Source: Nymphalis io (lineage: Eukaryota > Arthropoda > Insecta > Lepidoptera > Nymphalidae). From it: a stretch of 64,000 nucleotides of DNA. A model generated the notes under the pieces. It saw only the letters and a program-made list of their open reading frames with translations. It was not told where the DNA came from and did no database searches. The position numbers and the translations under genes were made by a program. The first letter of the stretch is position 1. Each line of letters starts with the position of its first letter. Location: contig NC_065902.1 of NCBI RefSeq assembly GCF_905147045.1, positions 8,191,377 through 8,255,376 on the forward strand, written 5' to 3'. Of the stretch, positions 11,506-22,884 are shown one piece after another.

Positions 11506-11640
11506 AAACTCGTAAATAGGGAGTCCACGTCGTAATTCGAGGAAAGGTGGCCGTTCTTCTACCTGATCGATGTGTCTTTCTAGCGCGGGATTGTCCTGTA
11601 TACCATCTTAATGCGAGACGACACGCAGCGCAATTTATTT
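11505..11640. other. Small GC-richer patch, unknown
   Basis: About 135 bp containing GGGAGTCCACGTCGTAATTC, TGGCCGTTCTTCTACC and CGAGACGACACGCAGCGCAA between AT-rich flanks. No repeat family or open frame recognised. It may be a conserved element or a transposon scrap. Confidence 0.25.
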
Positions 11641-11764
11641 ATATTATATAATAAATAATTAATTTGCAATGAGGCAGAATCTCTTTCAAAATATTTTTAA
11701 TATTTATCATTGCAAAAAAAGGGCAATACTACATTTTAAAAATAAGAATTTATAATAAATAAAA

Positions 11765-11865
11765 TCTTTACTAATATTATAACAGCAAAAATGAGTTTAT
11801 TTGTTTCTTGGTACAGAAAACGGGCCTAAAACTTCCCCATCACACGAGAGCGAAAACTAGTTTAT
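11765..11865 (+). repeat. Fragment of a common dispersed repeat (ACTAATATTATA start)
   Basis: Starts TTTACTAATATTATAACAGC and ends with CCCATCACACGAGAGCGAAA. This layout (TACTAATATTATAAA...GCGAAAG) recurs near 39948 and 56835 here and is common in lepidopteran DNA. The superfamily is not certain from the fragment; Helitron-like is one possibility. Confidence 0.35.
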
Positions 11866-12019
11866 AAATTTAATAACACTTTTCATTTCGCTAAATTAAA
11901 AATGTTTCAAGAAATATTCTTTATAGATTGGTATTAATAAAAAATAGTTGGTAAATGTCAAATTTCTGGGCAGGCCTGCCCATACGCAACTACAGTATCA
12001 TATCCTATTGAATTGAATA

Positions 12020-12262
12020 CTGGTGGTAGAGCTTTGTACAAGCTCGTCTGAGTAGATACCACCCAATCATCAGATATTCTACCGCAAAACAGCAGTTCTT
12101 GGTATTGTTGTGTTCCGGTTTGAAGGGTGAGTGAGCCGGTGTAATTAGAGGCACAGGGGATATCTTAGTTCCCAAGGTTGCTGGCGCATTGGCGATGTAA
12201 GGAATGTTTAATATTTCTTACATCGTCAATGTCAAGCGATGGTGACCATTTATTTGCCTTAT
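12020..12262 (+). mobile_element. SINE-M copy, 3'-shortened
   Basis: Contains TGGTGGTAGAGCTTTGTACA, CCACCCAATCATCAGATATT, GAAGGGTGAGTGAGCCGGTG, GTTCCCAAGGTTGCTGGCGC and a shortened end GATGGTGACCATTTATTTGC. The ATCAGGTGG block is lost. It lies 310 bp from an inverted copy (12575-12825). Confidence 0.8.
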
Positions 12263-12574
12263 TATTCGCCCTACAGAATAACAAATAATCTAGATGTCTG
12301 AACACAAAACTTAATAAAATGTAGGATATTATGTGATGCTGGGTAATTGGTGTACAATGTGCCTTAAGATTCTTACACGTGTGGACAATGTACCGTAATA
12401 AGTTTTATACTTTACGATCCGTTACTTTACGATTTGTTCATGTATTGGTGATGTCATAGCACACAATGTATTTTAGTTTGTTTTCTTAATCAAACTACTT
12501 GCATAATTAAACAGATAATTGATTACACAATTCATTACTAATCTTATTTTATTGCATTACGTAGGTATACAATA

Positions 12575-12826
12575 AATGGCAAGTGGGCCACATGATGGTA
12601 AGTGATCACCACCGCCCAGAGACATTAGCATTGCAAGATATATTATCCATCTTTTATATCGCCAACACACCACCAACCTTGGGTTAGATGTTATGTCTCG
12701 TCTGTAGTTACATCACTCACCCTTCGAACTGGAACCCAACAGAAGTAAGTATTGCTGCTTGGCTGTAGAATATATGATATTTGGGTGGTACCTACTCAGA
12801 CCGGCTAGCACAAAGCCCTATAATAT
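12575..12826 (-). mobile_element. SINE-M copy, inverted relative to the previous one
   Basis: Plus-strand reading is GCAAGTGGGCCACATGATGG, CACCGCCCAGAGACATTAGC, CCACCAACCTTGGGTTAGAT, CATCACTCACCC and GGTGGTACCTACTCAGACCG, then CACAAAGCCCTA. This is the reverse complement of the SINE-M consensus. Confidence 0.8.
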
Positions 12827-13404
12827 ATGAGTTTTTTTTTCGATAATACTAAATGAAATTATCAAATATCGAACTGTTTCATGATCATTTTGTTCTGTTT
12901 TTAAATTATAATTAAGAAAATTACCGGATTCCATTTATAAAGATCCTTCAGGTGATGACTAAAAAAAATTAGAGAAAATATTTTTATCTATTATTTTATT
13001 TGATTTTATGCATACATGTATAATATATGTTTATACGATATTTAGTTATATAATTATATAACATGTATTCAGCGGCATTTTGTACATTTTTTTAACACTT
13101 CTAAATATTATTTTTTGTTCGAGAATGAATAAAACTTTAAAACCGCCTTTGGTGCAATGTATATATTTTGTTGTGCAATAGAGTATTCGATCAAAGCTAT
13201 ATGATATGTTTAAATATATACCTAATTTTTATATTTTTAGTCGCTGCTCCGCGCTGCTCCCGCACTGATCGGTATTGCTCCTGTCTTTTATGATACTCAA
13301 TAAATATTAATAGTAGATTATCAGATTAGCCTGCTTAAACAAATAAAGAAAGTCTTCCGGTTTATAATATCAGTATTAATGGACTTTTTATATAATTTAA
13401 TGAC

Positions 13405-13510
13405 AGCCTCGTTGATATAAATTCGCAGATCTCGAGGTCCTGGGTCCAATCATCAGGTCGGCCCAATAAAAATTATTGTATTTTTCCGTCGAAAAATCAA
13501 TGAGAAATTT
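13405..13510 (+). repeat. SINE-B head fragment
   Basis: Reads CAGCCTCGTTGATATAAATT, then GAGGTCCTGGGTCCAATCAT, CAGGTCGGCCCAATAAAAAT and TTTTTCCGTCGAAAAATC. This parallels the head and junction of the SINE-B copy at 51770 (GCCTCGTTGGTCTAGTGG... AGGTCGGATCAATAAAAAG). The body downstream is absent. Confidence 0.5.
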
Positions 13511-13701
13511 TGTATAAAGCAATTTAATCTCTATCCCTTTTTAGGACAACCTTAATAGAACATAACAACATTAACATGTTATTTCTATAAAATACATTAA
13601 CTATTTATGTATACGCCCGTGCTATACTAACACTATGTCAAACTAAAAGCACTATCAGAATAGATATCTTCGAGCATGATTCCTTTTATAATGTTTTAAA
13701 A

Positions 13702-13745
13702 ATAGGTAATACGTTTCATTAGCAAAAATGAAACGTATTACCTAT
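13702..13745. repeat. Perfect hairpin, 19-bp arms
   Basis: ATAGGTAATACGTTTCATT is followed after a 6-base loop (AGCAAA) by its exact reverse complement. The two arms match at all 19 positions. No terminator-like U tract or neighbouring gene suggests a known role. Confidence 0.9.
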
Positions 13746-13763
13746 AGTAGTATGTAAATGTAC

Positions 13764-13990
13764 TGGACCATGGGTTCCTCTCCTCTTAAAAAGAAAATCA
13801 TTTGCTAATTATTTCACGATGCTGCTCCAGGGACGATTGGTGGGTTACATATGTGGCAAAATTTCATCCGATACATGCAGCTGTCGTATGATGCTTTTTA
13901 TCACCACCGAGCTTGAGAATAAATATAAACACAATCTACATGAAAATTAATTGTTTGCCCAGATTTGAAACCATGAATCCGCTTTAAGAA
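13764..13990 (-). repeat. SINE-A copy, degenerate
   Basis: Plus-strand order is TCCTCTCCTCTTAAAAAGAA, ATTTCACGATGCTGCTCCAG, GGTGGGTTACATATGTGGCA, ATACATGCAGC, CACCACCGAGCTTGAGAATA and GCCCAGATTTGAAACCATGA. This is the reverse complement of SINE-A. Confidence 0.6.
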
Positions 13991-14055
13991 ATAACCTCCA
14001 AGCCTTTCCCTCAAAAAGAAAAGGTTCCAGGAATGGGATATTTAAAGCCTTTTTA
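13991..14055 (+). repeat. SINE-A 3' fragment, opposite orientation to its neighbour
   Basis: AATAACCTCCAAGCCTTTCC, CTCAAAAAGAAAAGGTTCC and GGAATGGGATATTTAAAGCC match the SINE-A 3' part (GGAATAAGCTCCAAACCTTC ... AGTGGGACATTC). It directly abuts the inverted copy at 13764-13990. Confidence 0.45.
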
Positions 14056-14059
14056 TATA

Positions 14060-16060
14060 TCCTTAGTAATATTAATCCAATATAATATATATCATTTCAC
14101 CAGGCTAATAACAAAAAAAAATCATATCGGAATACATTTTTAATATATATTTCAAGAGTTTGTTCTCGTAATATAAATGTTACTAGATAACCGATTATCT
14201 TATCAACAAAACAATATTCATAAGAAATTCATCTTCTTTGATTTAGGATATTGCAAGTTTCCTTCGAAATCGAAAACATCAATTTATGAACACTTTATTA
14301 TTTATAGATACTTGAAGATCAAACGTTTTTTATAACAAGCACGTCACGTTTAATTTCGAACGATTGATGTTATACGTTATTGGTTTTTAAAGATTTTCCG
14401 AAGCCTAAGATGTATTCCAAACATTTTCTTGTAATATTTCGTATAATTATGATTCGCTTTATAAAATATGTGATCGGATAAGGTGACAATATTTCTGGCT
14501 TGGGGTGGGACAGTCCCACTTTCAAGTCACGTTTTCCCTTGTTTTCAAAATAATTAAATTAATAATGAATAAATGTAGAAAATATATTTTATAACGATAT
14601 CTTTTATTTGAATGTTTTTATTTGAATTTACTTTGGCAAATAAAAAGAATGTCCTTAAAAAAATTAATCATTAAATAATAAATACATAAATATTATTTTT
14701 AAGCTACATACGAATACTTAACTATATAGTATAATAATACATAATTTTTACATGTGTGATTCTAACAGATGCTAGTTCATATCCCGCAGTGTTGCACTAT
14801 CCTTAGATCTTTAGTTCTTATTGTTCTATTTATGTGGTCCAATTTATAATAAGTGAACAAAGGACTTCAATAGAAGCAATAACAGAATAGTTGGTTATTT
14901 ATTTGGCTCGTGAGTTTAACTAAGTAATTATTCTCAGACAAAAGAGTACAGAGATAGGTTTTGTTGAACTACTTCGTGATGATTTAGAACGTTGAAACTA
15001 GCGAGTAATTAATTTAAAATGTTTATATGATTTTTGTTTATTCTAGTTTTGAAGCGTTTTCATCTAGAGTACCGAATTTTAGAGGGATGACTAAGTGCTA
15101 GACTAAGGGCTTTTGTGTATGGTAAGGTATAGCTTGGGTCAAAATTTATATGATAATTATAATATTTTTTACAATGTCACAGTTTATTAAACATTTTTAA
15201 ATTTTAAGTTCTTCGAAGATATATATATATTTTATTATATTTGTATCTCCACAGACGTGTTATCCCTGCCTATGGTGTTTCTTTAATTTATATTAATGTG
15301 CCTAAATGATTTTAGCAAGATTTTTTTATGTAGCTCATAGATTGTATAAATCTTAATGAAATGCGATTAGATAAACGGAATGAAAATGATAATGATATTT
15401 ACATTCAAAACTAGTATTGACTTTTATTGCATCCACAAAGTCTAGGCAGTTTAACTAGTTTTTATAAAAAAAATATATCTTACTGAATCATGGTTCATAC
15501 TACGTTTAGTGGTTATCTCATAAAAAATAGGCAATTTTATAAAATACAATATAAATAAAGAGATGAACATTTATCAGGAGAAAATAATATTCTTTGAAGT
15601 ATTTATTTAACATTTATTCATTTCTATAATAATAATTTAACTAAAATAACAGTATCAGCAAGGCACGAGATAAAATTGTATACAAAAAAATCTACGATTG
15701 AAAGTTATAATGTACCTTTCTATTTTATTTAAATATGGATTCCACGTTTCTTTCGTTAAAATGTAAAAAAAAACTCTTAAAGCCAGACATTTCTGAATGA
15801 TAATATTATGATCAATCGTGTCCTATTACGTTCTTTCCACCCATCCATCTTGAGATGTCATTACGCAGGAGATAATTAATTAGCTTTCCTTCCTGCGACC
15901 CATCCAAATCTATTATTGGAAACGGAAAACTTTCTGTATTTTTCCATTAATAGATACCACCAGTTTAAATTTAATATCAAATCGTGCTTAAAATACATTA
16001 CAAAAACTTTGTCTTAATTTCAATGTGTATTATATAATATGAATATCTTCATTGCACACT
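14060..16060. other. AT-rich sequence, no gene seen
   Basis: No open frame of note and no repeat family recognised. Contains AT microsatellite-like tracts, for example ATATATATATAT near 15222. Confidence 0.55.
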
Positions 16061-16061
16061 A

Positions 16062-16093
16062 AAACAAAGGAAATATATATATTTCCTTTGTTT
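16062..16093. repeat. Perfect 32-bp palindrome
   Basis: AAACAAAGGAAATATA is followed with no spacer by its exact reverse complement TATATTTCCTTTGTTT. A perfect cruciform-capable palindrome with GG/CC in the arms. Confidence 0.95.
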
Positions 16094-16099
16094 GACTAT

Positions 16100-17815
16100 A
16101 TACATTTATATACAGTACAATATATAAGTATGTACACAATAATATAAACCTTGTATTAGGCAGCAGGTCACATAATATTACAGCGGACAGAATGAAATAT
16201 TAAGGAAGTAACCGGTTGCAACGATAAGTAATAGTTTTTAGTTCGAAATTTTAATATAGAAATTGAATAGGATTGACGGCTAGCTTTTAGTTATTAAATA
16301 AATATTTCCAATGAAGACTAAAGCTATAGTCCAATGAAGACTAAATGTATATATAAATACATCACAATGGCGTTGATTATGAATGGTTTTCTAAAAAAGA
16401 AACAGATAAGTACTAATAAATGGGATTAAATTTACTCGAAAATCATTTAAAAATTTATTACACGATGTTATTAATTAACACCAATTAAACTTGAAGAGTA
16501 TTCAATTCAAAGTGAGAAACATAAACCACTTGCGTATGCAATCTGTGATAAACCACGTATATTTAACAACACTGGCTCACTCAAACCGGAACACAGCAAT
16601 AGAAAATATTACTGAAATCTCTATCACAGATATCAATATTATTTTAAGTTTTTATTAAGGCGATGATAGAACTTTTTCAATAAACAAATAAAGTGCTAAG
16701 ATAATCAGTAGATAAAAATTCATATATTCAATCAAACAATATAAAAAACTCTCAACCAATTTAACTCAAAATATCCGCCATGACAGGTACAGTACACTAG
16801 ACAGAATAGCTAGTAATTGTTATGACGTCTATAATCGTTTACTGTCTCAGAAAGTGTTAAGACGTTCGTCAATAAACATATATAGTTTTTTTTATAAAAT
16901 AGGAGTATTGCTGTTGGGCGGATTGATTATGTAATGAGTGGGTGGCACCTATCCAGACGGGCTGGCACAAAGCCCTACTATCTAGTAATTTTCTTTTTGA
17001 TTCTACATATTCTTAAGAAAATGTATCAAACGCGCTGATTTTATATTTATAAATAATATATCCAATATGTAAAAAAAACGAACCTATTACGTTTCGTCGT
17101 AACAAATTATTCGCAAATCGAAAAAAAAAGTCTTTAATGTTTATCAAACTCAAATCCCACAGTAATTCGCGAAGTGAGCAATTCCACGAATCAGGGTTCT
17201 CGTTATTTACTCATTAAAACTTCGAATTGAAGGCGTTCCCAATAGAAACTTGAAAGTAAAACAAACTTTTCAATGATATCTCGAGATGCTGAAGATGCTA
17301 GTTGAAAAATGAATTTTTAAAAAAGTATTTATGAAACGCTCACTTCGTCAAAAATGTAATACTTTAAAAGCACTGTTTCTCTTCTGAATTTGTTTATGCT
17401 AGTCTATGTATTTCTTTTGAATTAATGTTACTATTATTGCGGTGAGCATTTTACATTTAGAATTCCAGTTTCATAACGAAAAGGATATCCTTACTTTTAA
17501 AATTTATAGTCAATTTTAAAATACACATTTTGTCTTTTTCATAAAAAAATATAGTAGCCACATAATTATTGCTTAAACTGTTTTTTATTAACGAATAATA
17601 ATGAATAATACATAATTCAAACATAAAATGTTCACTAATAAAATATCCTTTGAAGCATTTCAAAATTCATTTCATTAATGTATCTAATAAATGAAAGCAA
17701 GACCTGTATCTTTAAAGTGATCCCTATACAATAAATAAAGTAATGGAATGCAATTATGTAACGCGTAAAATTCTTGAAGGGAAAAATCACAGTCATGAAA
17801 ATCTTATGGCTAAAG
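16100..17815. other. AT-rich sequence with two SINE-M scraps
   Basis: Two minus-strand SINE-M pieces are seen: about 16567-16608 (ACACTGGCTCACTCAAACCG then GAACACAGCAATAG) and about 16915-16980 (AATGAGTGGGTGGCACCTAT then CCAGACGGGCTGGCACAAAG). The 68-codon frame at 17457-17663 is low-complexity and is not supported as a gene. Confidence 0.55.
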
Positions 17816-17819
17816 AATT

Positions 17820-17990
17820 ACGTTCCCCTGTCGGTAAAGAGGCCTAGGGGTGGTCCCTTGGGTACGTTCTATATTAAAGGAGGGTTCTGTACTTATTAAA
17901 AGTAAAAGTGCAGCAGAGCGGCGCGGCCCAAACACCTTAAGGCTACAAAATGTCCCTTGTCCCTTTGTTACTCAACATTCGCAATTTAAT
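17820..17990. other. GC-richer patch, unknown repeat or element
   Basis: Contains GTTCCCCTGTCGGTAAAGAG, GGCCTAGGGGTGGTCCCTTG, GAGCGGCGCGGCCCAAACAC and TGTCCCTTGTCCCTTTG. A 63-codon plus-strand frame spans it but shows no motif. It looks like part of a repeat or a conserved element, but I cannot name it. Confidence 0.25.
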
Positions 17991-18044
17991 GTGGGTGATG
18001 TTGATGTTTATGTGTTATATCTGAAGTATAAATATATATAGCTA

Positions 18045-18265
18045 TGCGCTTAACTAAGTTTATGATGAAGGTCTTGGGTTCAAATAGTTGGATCAATGTA
18101 TGGAAATTCTCAGAAGCAACCCAGAGTTTATAGTGTTCGGAAGGTTATTTAATCATTGGTTCTGCAGTTGGACTCTCACCGGTATCTCATATCTGATCTG
18201 TAATATTATCAGACTGTGAGTGAGAAAATATAAAACGACCACTGTGACACAAATTCTCCAGGAGG
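18045..18265 (+). repeat. SINE-B-like copy, divergent
   Basis: The head reads GCGCTTAACTAAGTTTATGA, AAGGTCTTGGGTTCAAATAG and TTGGATCAATGTATGG (B-box-like GGTTCAAAT), followed by ATTCTCAGAAGCAACCCAGA, GGTTCTGCAGTTGGACTCTC and AGACTGTGAGTGAGAAAATA. The head-to-body transition parallels SINE-B, but the body is a different variant. Confidence 0.45.
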
Positions 18266-18269
18266 ACAC

Positions 18270-18825
18270 AATCGTTACAATAATAAAACATTCTCCAATA
18301 TTCTGACTATTGAAACTAAATCAGTTGAAGATTTTATTTATATCACGAAAATTGTAATAAGTGTATGAATACATATTAAAATATTCTCGTTTAAATACTC
18401 CACACACGAGGTAAAACAGTTAATACTCATGTTAATCTCATAAGATTATGAATAAGGTAAGATTACCTTAATGGGATTGGAGGCTTTTACATAAACGTGA
18501 ACAACCCTCATAAATTTTTTACTTTCGTGTCGTAATAACACGAATGTTGCTTTGTTTTAATACGAAAAATATATCGATATCGCAATTGAAAAGAAAATTT
18601 TCATTGACTCTATAAAAACAGACCATTAATTTTGTTCCCAATAAAAGATCCATTCAACATTATTTATTGTTAACTAAAGTTGAACCATTATTGCTTCAAT
18701 AATTCACAAATATCTGTTTTGTTTTTTTATTTCAAACTAATAAATAAACATTTAAATAAGGAATAAGTCGTCATAAAAATGCCTTAATCTTTTTTTCATT
18801 ATGTCTGTTAAAATTACCGATACGG
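18270..18825. other. AT-rich sequence, no gene seen
   Basis: No recognised repeat and no open frame of note. Confidence 0.5.
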
Positions 18826-18827
18826 AA

Positions 18828-18965
18828 GAGCATTTGTTTATTTAAGGATCGTCGGAAGATTGTGGTTTCAAATCTGGGCGATGTTGATTTTAAAGAGTTA
18901 ATTTGTGTTTATAGTTTATCTTTTTCTCAGTAGTAAAGAAAAACATCAGAGTCATTCTTTAGATA
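18828..18965 (+). repeat. SINE-A fragment
   Basis: GATTGTGGTTTCAAATCTGG, GCGATGTTGATTTTAAAGAG, TTAATTTGTGTTTATAGTTT and AAAGAAAAACATCAGAGTCA parallel the SINE-A head end and middle (GTGGGTTCAAACCCGGGCAA ... GTGAAGAAAAACATCATGAG). The 3' half is missing. Confidence 0.5.
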
Positions 18966-18969
18966 ATAT

Positions 18970-19750
18970 CATGATATTTGTCCACTAATTTACTTCGGCG
19001 CAGCGTAATAAAACAAGCTCCAAAATTGTTTTAAGAAGAGAAGAGATCTTTCCTCATCAGTGACACATTCACGGCGCTATTTTACTTAGTCAACAACCCA
19101 CATTACTCGGCTATATATAACCAAATTCCTTTAAAATACTGCTATCCGGCATCTTTCACATCTTTAATATTAGTAATCTTCTTCTTCTTTAATATTAGTA
19201 ATATGTGAAAAAAATAAATATATAAATAAAAAACGTGTTTCACGATCTACGGAATAAAGAAAAACCATATTTATTAGCGTAACACGTTTAAAACGATATA
19301 GTTCCTGGATTTGTTTCACCCTGCTACTAAATTTTGTAGTAATGTCATCGGAATGAAGGCTCAAAGAAAACAAAAACTTTTATTTCACTCAAAGCATTAG
19401 GAACTTGGGACGAATTGTTCACGCCCTCTTTTAAATGAATTATTCAAGGAACTGTAAAACGTAGGGGAACTTTATGAGGCGATTGTCAGTCTAGCTGTCA
19501 ATAAAAGGTTCATTATGTATGTATACTAATCATGCGAATGAAATGAATTTTTAATCCTTATTAATTATTATTTTGCCATTTAATATATAATTAATTTAAC
19601 GGTCAACGCTGTCAATTACATAAATTTAGTTATTTTTTACATGTGAAAATGACTATTGCGTTAGTATTATCGCATGTATGTAATCAAGTGCGTGGTCAAG
19701 CTAGCTTATAAAGCCACACACACATAAAAAACTTTTTATTGAATGTTTCT
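18970..19750. other. AT-rich sequence, no gene seen
   Basis: Contains a local duplication of TCTTTAATATTAGTAAT (about 19160 and 19186). The 67-codon minus-strand frame at 19170-19373 has no recognisable motif and is not supported. Confidence 0.5.
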
Positions 19751-19754
19751 ATTA

Positions 19755-20010
19755 AGTAATTCTCAGTAGTAACCTAGAGTCTGGAAACTGACAGTTTTTT
19801 TGCTGCGGAAAGCAGGCAAAGCAGTTTGCCCAATTCCTAAACTCTTTCCGGACGTGTCAGATTTACTGTCCCATAGGATTATGAGAGTCGGTAAAAGAGA
19901 CTGCACCAGTGTTTGTGCATCTACTTTTGTTTACAGTTGACTAGTCTCCCCTGAGAATGGTTGCCGAGCTCGAAATCGGTCAAGGAGAACTCATAATCAT
20001 TATAGTTTTA
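19755..20010 (+). mobile_element. SINE-B, head-less copy
   Basis: GAGTCTGGAAACTGACAGTT, GCTGCGGAAAGCAGGCAAAG, CTAAACTCTTTCCGGACGTG, TCAGATTTACTGTCCCATAG, TATGAGAGTCGGTAAAAGAG and GCACCAGTGTTTGTGCATCT follow the SINE-B body order. The 3' part is GTTGACTAGTCTCCCCTGAG, ATGGTTGCCGAGCTCGAAAT and CGGTCAAGGAGAAC. This end differs from the copy at 51770, which switches to a SINE-C tail. Confidence 0.65.
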
Positions 20011-20029
20011 AATGTGTTATTGCAATATT

Positions 20030-20230
20030 GGACAGGTAAAAGCTAAGACTCAATTTTCACCAAAACGGAGAGGAGAGGAGAGGGGCGGTCACGAGTAACT
20101 AAGCGGGCGGTGTTTCCATAAAGGCGCTGACAATGAGATATGAGCTGGCTAGAGCAGAGCAGTAATGTCTCCGTGTAACAATTTAGAGCAGTCGGTTGAA
20201 CAAGACTTACATACATGTTGCACATATCTC
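20030..20230. other. GC-richer patch, unknown
   Basis: Contains a purine-rich GAGAGGAGAGGAGAGGGGCG run, GCGGGCGGTGTTTCC and AGAGCAGAGCAGTAATGTCT. A 60-codon minus-strand frame crosses it without a recognisable motif. It could be an unrecognised repeat. Confidence 0.2.
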
Positions 20231-20674
20231 ACATCTGATTTGAAGTCATACAATATGTTCAACATATGTATGTTATTTTAATGAAATTATTTCAAATATA
20301 TATGATCAAACAGTAATCGAATTTTATTGAATTCATAAAATCTGACGTCTAATTTTAATGTATAAATGTTTATGACGTATCATTTCCCAAGTTGAATATT
20401 CCATGAAGTAGTTTCCAAGTTCTGAAAGCAAAGATACCCTGATACACTAAAATAATTCATTTTTATTGGTTAATAAAAATATAACGAACATTTTACGAGC
20501 TGTCCGGCAATTTGTGCGCACGTTCGTATTATTAATTTTTAGGAGAAAAACATTTTATGATTCCACTACCATTCACTAAAATCACTTGGTTTTAGGTATC
20601 GTCGCATTACATATATATATTCATATATGTATTAATTTCAAAACCCATTTAAAATATTATTATAGTGACTATAT

Positions 20675-20855
20675 GACGTGGTCTAGCCTAAAGGTTAGAT
20701 ATAAAGCTGCAGATCCCGAAGTCCAAAAAGCAGGTCGGCCATTAAAGGATTTTTCAGCCGAAGATTCTCAGTAGCATGTTGCTATTCTCTCTCGAGATTG
20801 GCCGTCGTGGCCAACATTTGTCAGTATATCATCATCATCATTATTATTATATAAT
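20675..20855 (+). mobile_element. SINE-B with internal deletion and (ATC/ATT)n tail
   Basis: The head reads GACGTGGTCTAGCCTAAAGG, TAGATATAAAGCTGCAGATC, CCGAAGTCCAAAAAGCAGGT and CGGCCATTAAAGGATTTTTC, followed by GAAGATTCTCAGTAGCATG. It then jumps directly to the 3' end CTCTCGAGATTGGCCGTCGT and GGCCAACATTTGTCAGTATA before ATCATCATCATTATTATTAT. The central body present at 19760-19930 is missing, so this is an internally deleted copy. Confidence 0.6.
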
Positions 20856-20859
20856 AGTA

Positions 20860-22495
20860 ACTTTAAATATTCTTATGTAATATAATATAAAACAAGGTAT
20901 GGGATTATTAAATGTGCAAACTAATAAAATCAATTTTCAGGTTTGTTTATTTTATTAATTTGTTCTTAAAACTATATTAATTTAATATGTCACTATGTAT
21001 TCATGCGACCTTTTCACGGGGTTATGATTAATTTTAAAGTAGCTACTTTTCATTCTGATTTTATATATAACTATTATTAGAAGTTTAGTTAGATGTAAAT
21101 ATTTTATAAAATAATAATGACTCGATGTTATGAAGTAAAACTCGAATTTTTTAATTTTTATTATAGATTGAAACAAGGCATTTGGTCCCATATGTACCAA
21201 ATGCGAAACGTAAAATGTACATATATATCTGAGCACTAATAATGTATTCGTATTCTGCTATAGCAGCAATCCAATCAGTTTCTTGTCTTACTAAAACCGG
21301 ACCGAGAACTGCTATCTGTGTATTCACAAATGCGAGGGTTATTTAAATGTACGATAGTTTGTAGAGCCAAAACAGTCAGTGGATAGAACAATTCGAAAGT
21401 CTTGGGTTACTGTTTGGATTTCTTTGAAATTCGTCCAAAACCAACATAAAAATCATAGAATTTTATTAACTTAAAATATATTTGCATCTAATTCATCGCG
21501 CTCATGGTGAAATATAGAACATGTTAAAATAAACCTGTGTTTGAACCGAATAGAGAGCCCTTTCCTGGAACATACCATTCATAATGTTAATTTATTAATA
21601 CTACTAGCGAATATACATTGATCAATATAAAGCGATCCGATGATAATAATAAAGTGCTCCTCGACGAATTTAGAAGCAGTGTACATATGTATGCAAGTAC
21701 TAAAGCGGGTGGATGTACTCCAAATTCTATCATACTTATTGATAGTGCAAAATGGCAATATAGGGATCAGGCGCAGGACCAAAAACTTTACTTATACAAG
21801 TTTACAAGGCCAACTTCGTGACTCTAGGTTATTCATGAGTACTCAGACATTGATAGCAAATTTCAATAAGTTTCATTGATTCGAGCTGGTATTCTCACTT
21901 GAGGTTTCGGAAAATTCTGTCGTTGAATTCAGCTACTGGACCAATGAGGCAGTCATCGTCCATAGCGTATAAAGTCATACTGCAAAGCAATTTAACGCTT
22001 TCTTGATTGCAAAGATATTTACCAAAAAAAATGTTCTTTTTCAATGTTTTTATGCTCTATACGATTGACAAGTCAAAAAATTGCCTTATTTTAACATAGA
22101 GACACCACAACATGATTCGACGTTACTATTTATATTCGAGCAACAGTTGTATCTTATCGGAAAAAAATCATAACAACACTTGATGTCATTTATCGAATGA
22201 GTCATAGAATAGTTGTTACGTCAAAATTTAAATAAAAGCAAACCGTCCGCTGCGTTGAAAAACGAATGAAGCGATTGTTTGATCACCATTAAAAGTTTTC
22301 GAAACATACTATTGTTTGTCGAGGCTCTGGAAGCGTAAACAGCGAATTGTTTTGTTTAGCGATGTCGAATATTTTGTACAGTTATATTTCGTATGGTGAA
22401 ATATTGTTACGTTAAGTTATTACCAATTAGATAAAAATTTTATCCATTAGGTAATTAGTTCGCAGGTACAGTAAGAATAAAAGTATAAGTAATCT
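20860..22495. other. AT-rich sequence, no gene seen
   Basis: Several 60-90 codon frames (20982-21236, 21579-21879) overlap one another on both strands and show no motif or coding-like composition. A possible tRNA-head scrap lies at about 21362-21410. No gene is supported. Confidence 0.45.
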
Positions 22496-22497
22496 TT

Positions 22498-22808
22498 CCG
22501 TAACAGCCTTTGAATGTCCCACGGCTGGGCTAAAGGCCTCCTCTCCTTTTTTTTTTTTTGAGGAGAAGGTTTGGAGCTTATTCCACCACGCTGCTCCAAT
22601 GCGGGTTGGTGGAATACACATGTGGCAGAATTTCCGTGGAATTAGACACATGCAGGTTTCCTCACGATGTTTTCCTTCACCGTAAAGCACGAGATGAATT
22701 ATAATCACAAATTAAGCACATGAAATTCAGTGGTGCTTGCCTGGGTTTGAACCCACGATCATCGGTTAAGATTCACGAGTTCTTACCACTGGGCCATCTC
22801 GGCTAGTA
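22498..22808 (-). mobile_element. SINE-A, full-length copy
   Basis: On the minus strand it begins AGCCGAGATGGCCCAGTGGT (tRNA-like A-box region), then GTGGGTTCAAACCCAGGCAA (B-box GGTTCAAACC), GCACCACTGAATTTCATGTG, GTGAAGGAAAACATCGTGAG, ATTCCACCAACCCGCATTGG, GGAATAAGCTCCAAACCTTC, and ends GCCCAGCCGTGGGACATTC. This copy defines the SINE-A layout with its 5' head present. It is non-coding, with transcription expected from the internal Pol III promoter. The 93-codon minus-strand open frame inside is a repeat artefact. Confidence 0.88.
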
Positions 22809-22884
22809 ATAGTAGTAAAAAGTAATCTTTTATTTTATTTAATTAGTTGTTAGGGAAATGCCTTATGGGTACCCCACTAAGCGT

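Noticed and set aside
20982..21236. 84-codon minus-strand open frame with a membrane-like sequence
   Set aside because: The Ile/Tyr/Phe/Lys-rich composition follows from AT-rich DNA; no start context, homologue or splice signal.
22427..22708. 93-codon minus-strand open frame
   Set aside because: It lies within a full-length SINE-A; no conserved frame in the other SINE-A copies.
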